Part shown: in pieces, positions 1 through 5,155 of the stretch | How the letters are laid out: each line of letters opens with the position of its first letter | Numbering within the stretch: position 1 is the stretch's first letter | Source of the DNA: Treponema sp. | GTDB lineage: Bacteria > Spirochaetota > Spirochaetia > Treponematales > Treponemataceae | Length of the DNA stretch: 5,926 bases | Reading direction: 5' to 3' | Assembly: GCA_017390125.1 (NCBI GenBank) | Contig: JAFPCT010000200.1 | Coordinates: forward strand, 1-5,926 | Notes under the pieces: generated by a model | Databases searched by the model: none | Told to the model about the DNA's origin: nothing | What the model saw: only the letters and a program-made list of their open reading frames with translations | Position numbers and translations under genes: made by a program

Positions 1-163
1 ATTTTTCGGTAATGGTCTTCCGCTCTTGAAACAAAAAAGACATTCCGTTAAACTGTCTCAGGCTTTTTATTACGGACTTTCTGTGATTTTTTTCTTTAGC
101 TTACTTCAGAAAAAGACCTGCAGATTTTCCGCCTATTAGCAAATATATTTTAGGAGTAAGTCA
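1..163 (+). other. Region upstream of rpsO, no assignable gene
   Basis: No gene can be supported here. One plus-strand frame is open from base 2 to a TAG at 137-139 (45 codons), but its product, rich in Phe, Leu and Lys, resembles no family I know and overlaps the candidate rpsO promoter. The other two plus frames close early (TAA at 10-12, TGA at 27-29), so the last few codons of an upstream gene could lie in the first 29 bases. In many bacteria truB or ribF precedes rpsO, but nothing readable here confirms that. From about base 61 the stretch is best read as the rpsO leader. It contains a weak A/T-only-type hairpin (89-95 pairing with 108-114, 12-nt loop). Confidence 0.4.
26..54 (+). promoter_or_regulatory. 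Candidate sigma-70-type promoter for rpsO
   Basis: A -35 box TTGAAA (26-31, five of six to consensus) is separated by exactly 17 bases from a -10 box TAAACT (49-54, four of six). The spacer begins with an A-tract (CAAAAAAGAC, 32-41). Transcription would start near base 61, giving a leader of roughly 100 nt before rpsO. The same architecture and the same 10-base spacer sequence recur upstream of pnp at 521-549, which raises confidence that both are real promoters. Confidence 0.5.
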
Positions 164-433
164 ATGGCACTTGCAAAAGAAACAACATCATCAATCGTAT
201 CTAAATACGGTGCAAAAGAAGGCGACACAGGTTCTGTAAAAGTACAGATCGCTCTTCTTACAGAAAGAACAAAGCAGCTCACAGCACACACAAAGGCATT
301 TCCAAAAGATGCTGGTGCAAAACGTGCTTTGCTCAAAGTTGTAGGACAGCGCCGCAAGATGTTGCGCTACTTTGAAAGAACTGACCTTGAAGGATACCGT
401 TCATTCATTAAGGAACTTGGTCTCCGCAAGTAA
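164..433 (+). CDS. rpsO: 30S ribosomal protein S15
   Basis: This is the 89-residue small-subunit protein S15, which binds the three-way junction in the central domain of 16S rRNA early in 30S assembly and forms bridges to the 50S subunit. The length is exactly that of the family. Recognisable family blocks are the start MALAKE, DTGSVKVQIALLTERT (21-36), the basic stretch around GQRRKML (61-67) and the C-terminus RTDLEGYRSFIKELGLRK (72-89). The start is fixed by AGGAG at 152-156, 7 bases before the ATG. An oddity is the rRNA-contact loop: H42 and D49 are kept, but the widespread D-H-H-S-R-R is here D-A-G-A-K-R (49-54), losing the usual serine and histidines. In several bacteria S15 represses its own mRNA by binding the leader; the long leader here would allow this, but that is inference. 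A strong terminator follows. Confidence 0.97.
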   Translation: MALAKETTSSIVSKYGAKEGDTGSVKVQIALLTERTKQLTAHTKAFPKDAGAKRALLKVVGQRRKMLRYFERTDLEGYRSFIKELGLRK

Positions 434-455
434 AAGTGTTTCATAGTTCTTGCAG

Positions 456-488
456 AATCCCGTTCTGGTTTCAGGACGGGATTTTTTT
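456..488 (+). terminator. Intrinsic terminator after rpsO
   Basis: Bases 458-467 pair with 472-481 in a 10-bp stem (one G-T wobble at 464/475) around a four-base loop GTTT. The stem is followed at once by seven T residues (482-488), and A residues just upstream can extend it by two pairs. It lies 22 bases after the rpsO stop codon. It should end most rpsO transcription, so pnp would rely mainly on its own promoter downstream. Confidence 0.92.
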
Positions 489-520
489 GTTTAAATAATC
501 TTCATCAGCCCTTTTTGTCA

Positions 521-549
521 TTGAACAAAAAAGACTTATTGAATAAACT
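521..549 (+). promoter_or_regulatory. Candidate sigma-70-type promoter for pnp
   Basis: A -35 box TTGAAC (521-526) is followed after 17 bases by a -10 box TAAACT (544-549). The spacer carries the A-tract sequence CAAAAAAGAC (526-535), identical to that in the rpsO promoter. It sits 33 bases past the T-tract of the rpsO terminator, a sensible place to restart transcription. Predicted transcription start is near 556. An alternative -35 box TTGTCA (515-520) exists, but the -10 match for it is poorer. Confidence 0.5.
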
Positions 550-555
550 TATAGC

Positions 556-672
556 GTTGATATTGTGCGCTATGGCATGCAACAACTGGAATTACATAGC
601 GGATCGCGTGTTTTTTGTATTTTTCAATGCGGGCGATCTAAAAGAAAGAATTTTTGACATAGTGAGGAAAAA
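556..672 (+). promoter_or_regulatory. Structured pnp 5' leader with inverted repeats
   Basis: This leader of about 117 nt holds two perfect inverted repeats. CGCTATG (568-574) pairs with CATAGCG (595-601), 7 bp, and GATCGC (602-607) pairs with GCGATC (632-637), 6 bp. The second stem starts on the base after the first ends, so they could stack. CGCTAT can instead pair with ATAGCG at 551-556, but that copy lies at or before the predicted transcription start. In Escherichia coli, PNPase represses its own synthesis after RNase III cuts a leader hairpin. A similar role here is inferred only from position and folding potential. The Shine-Dalgarno site of pnp (GTGAGG, 662-667) is outside both stems. 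Confidence 0.4.
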
Positions 673-2775
673 ATGTCAGTAGAAAGAGTAACTTACAAAC
701 TCGGTGATGCCGACCTGATTCTTGAGACAGGAAAGATCGGTAAACAGGCTAACGGTTGTGTTTACGCTCAGTGGGGCGGAGCTGCCGTTATTGCAACAAT
801 TTGTGCTTCTAGCGCAGTAACAGAAGGTCAGGACTTTGTTCCTGTAACAGTTGAGTACAACGAAAAATTCTATGCCGCTGGTAAAATCCCTGGCGGCTTT
901 GTAAAGCGCGAAGGTCGACCAAAGGACAAGGAAATCTTGGTAAGCCGTCTTATCGACCGCCCGATGCGCCCGCTTTTTGAACCATCTTTCGGTCACGAGC
1001 TTCAGATCGTTCCGACATGTGTTTCTTGTGATGGTGTTCATACTCAGGATATTCTTGCAGTTTTGGCTGCCAGCGCAGCAACTTGTATTTCGGACATTCC
1101 GTTCCACGGACCGATCGCTGCCTGCCGTATCGGATATCTTAACGGTGAGTACATCGTAAACCCGACATTCAAGCAGATTGAGGAAGGTGAGCTTGAGATC
1201 GTTGTAGCCGGAACAAAAGAAGGCTTTACAATGGTAGAAGGCGGTGCCAAGGAAGTAAGCGAGGAAGTTATGCTCGGTGCTCTTGAGAAGGCACAGGCTT
1301 TCATCACAGAAATGTGCAAGCTTCAGGAAGAGCTTGTTAAGAAAGCAGGAAAGGAAAAGCTTCCTCTTAATCCGCTTGACGTTACTTTGGCTAATGCTGA
1401 GGCAATCGAAGCTGAGGCTACTCCGCTTTTGAAGGAAGCCTGCTTCAAGGACAGCAAGATCAGCCGCGGTAATGCAATCAGCAAGGCAATCAAGGGAATT
1501 GCCGCAAACCATGCAGAACAGCTTGAGGATCCTGTTCAGGCAAAGCTTTTTGCAACTTTGATGGACGACATTCAGTACAAGCTTTTGCGCAAGTCTATTT
1601 TGGACGACGGCGTTCGCGTTGACGGACGTAAAGTTGACGAAATCCGCCCGATTACATGTGAAATCAACGTGCTTCCAACTCCGCACGGATCTGCATTGTT
1701 CACTCGTGGTGAAACACAGTCTCTGGCTGTTTGTACTCTTGGTACAGCTATGGATGAGCAGGCTTACGACGATATCGACGGAGACAGAAGCGAGCACTTC
1801 ATCCTTCACTACAACTTCCCTCCATATTCTGTTGGTGAGACAGGTAAACTTACAACCGGCCGCCGCGAAATCGGTCACGGAAACCTTGCGCGCCGTTCAT
1901 TGGCTGCCATGGTTCCAAGCCGCGAAGAATTCCCTTACACAGTTCGTGTAGTTTCAGAAATCATGGAATCTAACGGTTCTTCTTCACAGGCTTCTACTTG
2001 TGGTGGTTGTCTTTCTATGTTGGCAGCTGGTGTTCCGATGAAGAAGATGGTTGCCGGTATTGCTATGGGGCTTATTACAGAACCGGAAGGAGACAATCCT
2101 TACGGACGCTACAAGATTTTGAGCGATATCCTTGGTGAGGAAGATCACCTTGGAGACATGGACTTTAAGGTTGCCGGAACAAAAGACGGTATCACAGGTT
2201 TCCAGATGGATATCAAGATTGCCGGTGTAACAACAGAAATCATGAAGAAGGCTATGGAACAGGCTCGTCAGGGTCGTCTTCACATTCTTTCCATCATGGA
2301 AAAATGCATCGACAAGCCGGCTCCGCTTGCTAAGAACGCTCCGCAGATCCTTACAATGAAGATTCCTGTAGACAAGATCGGTGCCCTCATCGGACCTGGC
2401 GGAAAGAACGTTAAGGCTCTCTGCTCACAGTATGATGTAACAATCAACACTGACGATGACGGAACTGTAACAATCTATTCTAAGAACGGTGTTAATGCGG
2501 AAGCTGCCAAGAAGGCTGTAAAGGGCATTACAGAAGATCCGGAAGTAGGAACAATCTATCAGGGTACTGTAAAGCGCATCATGGACTTCGGTGCATTCGT
2601 AGAAATCCTTCCTGGAAAAGAGGGGCTCTGCCACATTTCCAAGCTCTCTAAGCAGCGCGTAGAAAAGGTAAGCGACGTTCTTAAAGAAGGTCAGGTAATC
2701 CCTGTTAAGCTTCTTGAAGTTGACAAAATGGGCCGCTTGAACCTCTCTTACATAGATGCAATTGAAAATAAGTAG
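673..2775 (+). CDS. pnp: Polynucleotide phosphorylase (PNPase)
   Basis: PNPase is a trimeric 3'-to-5' exoribonuclease that uses phosphate to degrade RNA to nucleoside diphosphates, and can add tails in reverse. All domains are visible in 700 residues, close to the usual 700-715. They are RNase PH-like domain 1 (about 10-145, with GGFVKREGRP at 74-83 and LIDRPMRPLF at 93-102), a helical middle domain (about 150-310), catalytic RNase PH-like domain 2 (about 315-545), KH (about 555-615, GPGG loop at 574-577) and S1 (about 625-695, with VKRIMDFGAFVEILPGKEG). Residues D491, D497 and K499 match the E. coli metal and catalytic positions D486, D492 and K494, so the enzyme should be active. The loop known as FFRR in E. 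coli is F-V-K-R here (76-79). The start has GTGAGG at 662-667, 5 bases before the ATG. The gene is flanked by its own promoter and terminator. Confidence 0.98.
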   Translation: MSVERVTYKLGDADLILETGKIGKQANGCVYAQWGGAAVIATICASSAVTEGQDFVPVTVEYNEKFYAAGKIPGGFVKREGRPKDKEILVSRLIDRPMRPLFEPSFGHELQIVPTCVSCDGVHTQDILAVLAASAATCISDIPFHGPIAACRIGYLNGEYIVNPTFKQIEEGELEIVVAGTKEGFTMVEGGAKEVSEEVMLGALEKAQAFITEMCKLQEELVKKAGKEKLPLNPLDVTLANAEAIEAEATPLLKEACFKDSKISRGNAISKAIKGIAANHAEQLEDPVQAKLFATLMDDIQYKLLRKSILDDGVRVDGRKVDEIRPITCEINVLPTPHGSALFTRGETQSLAVCTLGTAMDEQAYDDIDGDRSEHFILHYNFPPYSVGETGKLTTGRREIGHGNLARRSLAAMVPSREEFPYTVRVVSEIMESNGSSSQASTCGGCLSMLAAGVPMKKMVAGIAMGLITEPEGDNPYGRYKILSDILGEEDHLGDMDFKVAGTKDGITGFQMDIKIAGVTTEIMKKAMEQARQGRLHILSIMEKCIDKPAPLAKNAPQILTMKIPVDKIGALIGPGGKNVKALCSQYDVTINTDDDGTVTIYSKNGVNAEAAKKAVKGITEDPEVGTIYQGTVKRIMDFGAFVEILPGKEGLCHISKLSKQRVEKVSDVLKEGQVIPVKLLEVDKMGRLNLSYIDAIENK

Positions 2776-2800
2776 TTTTTTACTTGCATTATAACTATGA

Positions 2801-2834
2801 AAGCAGCTCCGCTATCTGCGGGGCTGTTTTTTTT
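2801..2834 (+). terminator. Intrinsic terminator after pnp
   Basis: Bases 2804-2812 pair with 2818-2826 in a 9-bp G+C-rich stem (one T-G wobble) around the loop TATCT. Eight T residues follow (2827-2834). The A residues at 2801-2802 can pair with the start of the T-tract. It begins 25 bases after the pnp stop codon and insulates the downstream secG unit. Confidence 0.93.
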
Positions 2835-2849
2835 GTAAATATAAATTAA

Positions 2850-2878
2850 TTGACTACGGACAAATATTAGTCTATTAT
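2850..2878 (+). promoter_or_regulatory. Strong sigma-70-type promoter for the secG operon
   Basis: The -35 box TTGACT (2850-2855) and -10 box TATTAT (2873-2878) each match consensus at five of six positions, with the ideal 17-base spacer. An overlapping TATACT (2876-2881) would give a 20-base spacer and is less likely. The start would be near 2885, leaving about 50 nt of leader before secG. This is the only convincing promoter I see for the five genes that follow. Confidence 0.72.
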
Positions 2879-2905
2879 ACTAGAACTGATATTTATTGAA
2901 TTATT

Positions 2906-2918
2906 CCGGTGAAACCGG
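2906..2918 (+). repeat. Small hairpin in the secG leader
   Basis: CCGGT (2906-2910) and ACCGG (2914-2918) form a perfect 5-bp G+C-rich stem around the triloop GAA. It ends three bases before the TGGAG Shine-Dalgarno site (2921-2925) of secG. It is short and there is no T-tract, so it is not a terminator. It could affect ribosome access or message stability, or have no function. Confidence 0.35.
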
Positions 2919-2933
2919 TTTGGAGATTAAAAA

Positions 2934-3290
2934 ATGGGTGCTATTGGTGTAATCCTTCTTGTTGCTTTTGTAATTGTATGTGTACTGCTTGTTCTTCTTG
3001 TTCTTGTTCAGGATGACGGACAGAACGGTATGGGCGGACTTTTGGGCGGTCGCGGAACTGCGGCTTTCGGTTCGCATTCAGCAAGCGTTCTCACAAAGAC
3101 AACAACAGTTCTTGTTGTTCTTTTCTTCGTAATTACAATTGTACTTGCTCTTCTTAACAAGAAGCCTCACGCTGACGAAGACCTCGCTCCTACCACAACA
3201 ACTGTTGAAGCTTCCGCTCCTACGGAAAATGCAGAAGAAGCTCCTGCTTCTGACACATCTTGGTGGAACGACGCTGAAAAAGCTGAGTAA
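2934..3290 (+). CDS. secG: Preprotein translocase subunit SecG
   Basis: SecG is the small, non-essential partner of SecY and SecE in the inner-membrane protein-export channel and assists SecA-driven translocation. The 118-residue product has the expected shape. Hydrophobic helix 1 spans about 3-25 and ends in LVQ. A Gly-rich cytoplasmic loop follows (29-47, with GGLLGGRGTAAFG). Helix 2 is preceded by VLTKTTT and spans about 57-75. The tail after residue 77 is Ala-, Glu- and Thr-rich, acidic, ends in a WWNDAEKAE-type segment and is probably disordered. GGAG at 2922-2925 lies 8 bases before the ATG. The gene ends in tandem in-frame stops, TAA then TGA (3288-3293). It heads an apparent operon and the next gene begins 21 bp later with no terminator between. 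Confidence 0.93.
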   Translation: MGAIGVILLVAFVIVCVLLVLLVLVQDDGQNGMGGLLGGRGTAAFGSHSASVLTKTTTVLVVLFFVITIVLALLNKKPHADEDLAPTTTTVEASAPTENAEEAPASDTSWWNDAEKAE

Positions 3291-3311
3291 TGAATTTTAG
3301 ACGGTGCAAGA

Positions 3312-3791
3312 ATGCTGAGTGATTTCCTTAAGCCAGAAACTGTAATCATTAATCTTGAAAGTACGGATAAAGACAGTCTTTTTGCTGAAATGACAGAATT
3401 TCTTGTACGTCAGAATTCGTCCTTGAAAAGAGAAGATATTTTGTCTGCTGTTCAGAAACGTGAAGAGCAGATGAATACTTGTGTGATGAAAGGAATTGCA
3501 GTTCCTCATGGCAACTGCAGTTCTGTAAAATCGCCTTTAGTCGCAGTCGGTATCAGCAAGGCTGGCATTGAGTATGACATAAGCGGAGTCGGATTTGCAG
3601 AGACGGCCGATTCTTTAGTTCACCTTGTTGTGTTTATGCTCTTTGAGCAGGGCAATGCTGAATGCCATCTGCGTATCCTCGCAGATTGCGCCAGGGTTCT
3701 TCAGAGTCCTAATATATATAAGTCTTTGATGACTGCAAAATCTGCTCAAGAAGTTTGCAATATTGTGCGAGAATTCGAAACTTCTTACTGA
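3312..3791 (+). CDS. PTS EIIA domain protein, PtsN/fructose type
   Basis: A stand-alone EIIA-2 domain of 159 residues, the size of PtsN (EIIA-Ntr). Such proteins accept phosphate from HPr or NPr on a histidine, and either feed a sugar permease or regulate other proteins. The phosphorylation site is H66 in GIAVPHG (61-67). The second conserved histidine is H119 in HLRILADCARVL (119-130), and the hydrophobic strand VHLVVFMLF (103-111) fits the fold. No EIIB or EIIC lies in the window, which favours a regulatory role, though a permease elsewhere is possible. The ATG is the only reasonable start, because an in-frame TGA lies at 3291-3293. Its ribosome-binding site is weak (GGTG, 3303-3306), so translation may be lower than that of secG or coupled to it. 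It lies between secG and ATPase genes with gaps of 21 and 15 bp. Confidence 0.9.
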   Translation: MLSDFLKPETVIINLESTDKDSLFAEMTEFLVRQNSSLKREDILSAVQKREEQMNTCVMKGIAVPHGNCSSVKSPLVAVGISKAGIEYDISGVGFAETADSLVHLVVFMLFEQGNAECHLRILADCARVLQSPNIYKSLMTAKSAQEVCNIVREFETSY

Positions 3792-3795
3792 TAAA

Positions 3796-3803
3796 GAGAG
3801 GTG
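3796..3803 (+). promoter_or_regulatory. Ribosome-binding site deciding the stalk-subunit start
   Basis: GAGAGGTG is a strong Shine-Dalgarno match placed just before the ATG at 3807. A GTG at 3801 in the same frame would add two residues but lies inside this site, so it cannot be the start served by it. The gene is therefore taken from 3807. Confidence 0.8.
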
Positions 3804-3806
3804 TTT

Positions 3807-4115
3807 ATGGCAGAAACGGAAGTTAATGTAATATCACATCTTTTAAAGGTTGAATCTGACGCTTCGGTTCTCGTGACAGAAGCAAAAAAAGAAGCCGCTG
3901 AACGTGTTGCGGCTGCCAAGGCAAAAGCTGAGGAAGAAGTTAGGCAGCAGGTTGACGCTGTCCGCTCGAAGCTTGAGGCTGAGTACAACTCAAAGATTCA
4001 GTCTATTTCTGAAAATCACAAAAAAATAATCGATGAATACAAATCGGGCATTGAATCTGTTCAGAAGGATACAGATGCCTTTAACTCTTTTTTGACAAAG
4101 GTCTTGAATTCATAG
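3807..4115 (+). CDS. V/A-type ATPase peripheral-stalk subunit G/H-like protein
   Basis: A 102-residue, almost wholly helical and highly charged protein. After a short N-terminal helix (VISHLLKVESDASVLVTEA, about 8-26) comes an Ala/Glu/Lys-rich coiled coil (about 26-60, with KKEAAERVAAAKAKAEEEV) and a second helical segment to the end. This is the pattern of the small peripheral-stalk subunit of V/A-type ATPases (subunit G, called H or AhaH in archaea), which pairs with subunit E to hold the catalytic head against the membrane part. The protein is too short for subunit E, usually near 190-200 residues. Its place directly before subunits C and I supports the call. Low-complexity coiled coils are hard to assign by eye, so a different stalk or assembly protein is possible. 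The next gene starts 9 bp later. Confidence 0.75.
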   Translation: MAETEVNVISHLLKVESDASVLVTEAKKEAAERVAAAKAKAEEEVRQQVDAVRSKLEAEYNSKIQSISENHKKIIDEYKSGIESVQKDTDAFNSFLTKVLNS

Positions 4116-4119
4116 GGGG
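4115..4119 (+). promoter_or_regulatory. Ribosome-binding site overlapping the previous stop
   Basis: GGGGG at 4115-4119 begins on the last base of the preceding TAG stop (4113-4115) and sits five bases before the ATG at 4125. A GTG at 4119 in the same frame overlaps the site and is rejected as a start. The overlap suggests that ribosomes ending the stalk-subunit gene pass on to the subunit C gene. Confidence 0.75.
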
Positions 4120-4124
4120 TGCTC

Positions 4125-5147
4125 ATGGATTATTCTGCAGCATCTGCCTATACCTATGCAAAAATGAGCGCCATGCTGAGCCGTCTGTTTGTCGGCGAAG
4201 GTGCAATGCCTCTTTTTGAAGCAAAATCCCTTGCTGGGCTATGGGATATTGTTTTTAAGACCCCTGTTCCTCAGCTTCCTGAAAGCCTTCTTGCAAATAA
4301 AATTGAAACAGAAGCCGTAAATCGTTTTATCAGTCAGTACGAAAAAATCCTTGATATTTTTTCATCACCTGATCCGTTTTTGAAAGCTTTGATCAAACGT
4401 TTTGATGTTGAGAACCTCAAGCTCATTTCTGCCTCTCTTTCTCTGAATGAAATGGAAATGCCTTGTATCGTTGACTTGAAGCAGTATGCAGAGCTTGATT
4501 ATTCTGCCTGGCCTGATATCAAGAAAATTACTGCAAATTCAAGGTTCACCTGGTATGATAAGGTTCCTCTGGCTGATGAGCGGGTTGAGATGGATATACG
4601 GCTGGATCTTGAGGAAATTCAGTTTCTCTGGAAAACAGTGCACAAGATTTCAGATTCATCAAGAAATGTTCTCGTTGAATATTTTCAGAAACTTTTTTCT
4701 GTGCGGAATATGCTTTGGGCTCTGCGTCTCAAGGTTTATTATAAAATGCAGAATGAGGATATCGTGAAGAAGCTTTTTTATGTTTCAAAGGAGCCGTCTC
4801 CTGAAGATCCGATATGCAGATATGCCTACGAAGTTCTTTCCCGGGAAACTGACAATTACGATGCCTGGAAGAACTGGCGGTTTGCCTCGTTCCTGAATTT
4901 TTATGAAGATGGAAACATCTGGAAAATAGATCCTGTTTGGATTGAGCAGAAATTCCGGTTTGGAGAAGCAGGAAGGGCAAGAAAGATTTTTCATGAAAAT
5001 CCTATGACCTATGCTTCTCTGGTTATGTTTTTTATACTTAAACAACAGGAAGTAGATTGTATAAGGGCTGCGACAGAAGCCCTGAGACTGAATGCGACAA
5101 AAGCTGACGCTATGTTTGCTTCCGGCGTTCAATTTGAAGAAATGTAG
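4125..5147 (+). CDS. atpC: V-type ATP synthase/ATPase subunit C (AC39 family)
   Basis: Subunit C (eukaryotic d, NtpC in Enterococcus) is the funnel-shaped adaptor that joins the central shaft to the rotating membrane ring. The 340-residue product has the family layout: an N-terminal Tyr/Ala-rich helix (YTYAKMSAMLSRL, 9-21) and repeated helical blocks with an aromatic/Asn-Leu core. These are ALIKRFDVENLKLI (88-101), SVRNMLWALRLKVYYKM (192-208) and a final FFILKQQEVDCIRAATEALRL (302-322). Each ends in the Leu/Arg pattern characteristic of the AC39 repeats. No signal peptide or membrane segment is visible, as expected for a peripheral subunit. The length is typical. The stop TAG (5145-5147) forms part of the next gene's ribosome-binding site. 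The sequence is divergent from the archaeal members I know, so automated annotation may label it hypothetical. Confidence 0.85.
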   Translation: MDYSAASAYTYAKMSAMLSRLFVGEGAMPLFEAKSLAGLWDIVFKTPVPQLPESLLANKIETEAVNRFISQYEKILDIFSSPDPFLKALIKRFDVENLKLISASLSLNEMEMPCIVDLKQYAELDYSAWPDIKKITANSRFTWYDKVPLADERVEMDIRLDLEEIQFLWKTVHKISDSSRNVLVEYFQKLFSVRNMLWALRLKVYYKMQNEDIVKKLFYVSKEPSPEDPICRYAYEVLSRETDNYDAWKNWRFASFLNFYEDGNIWKIDPVWIEQKFRFGEAGRARKIFHENPMTYASLVMFFILKQQEVDCIRAATEALRLNATKADAMFASGVQFEEM

Positions 5148-5150
5148 GAG
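5145..5150 (+). promoter_or_regulatory. Ribosome-binding site of atpI built on the atpC stop
   Basis: TAGGAG contains the atpC stop codon TAG (5145-5147) and a good Shine-Dalgarno core, five bases before the ATG at 5156. It fixes the atpI start and implies coupled translation of the two genes. Confidence 0.8.
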
Positions 5151-5155
5151 AGCTT

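Noticed and set aside
38..58. Inverted repeat AGACA/TGTCT that could be a terminator
   Set aside because: The stem is only 5 bp with an 11-base loop. The T-run that follows on the plus strand is several bases away, and it overlaps the better-supported promoter.
2..139. Open plus-strand frame upstream of rpsO that could be the tail of a preceding gene
   Set aside because: The 45 codons match no family known to me, including the expected ribF or truB C-termini, and they overlap the candidate rpsO promoter.
595..616. Hairpin followed by six T residues in the pnp leader as an attenuator terminator
   Set aside because: The 3' arm of the stem ends nine bases before the T-tract, too far for a typical intrinsic terminator.
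654..659. Perfect TTGACA -35 box just before the pnp start
   Set aside because: Any -10 box at the right distance would fall inside the pnp coding sequence, and none is apparent, so it would not produce a useful pnp message.
676..1878. A 400-codon open frame on the minus strand inside pnp
   Set aside because: It lies wholly antisense to an unmistakable PNPase gene, has no ribosome-binding site or recognisable domain, and its Cys/Ser/Asn-rich composition is what the codon bias of pnp would give in that frame.
3801..3806. GTG at 3801 as the start of the stalk-subunit gene
   Set aside because: The GTG lies within the GAGAGGTG ribosome-binding site, which is correctly spaced for the ATG at 3807.
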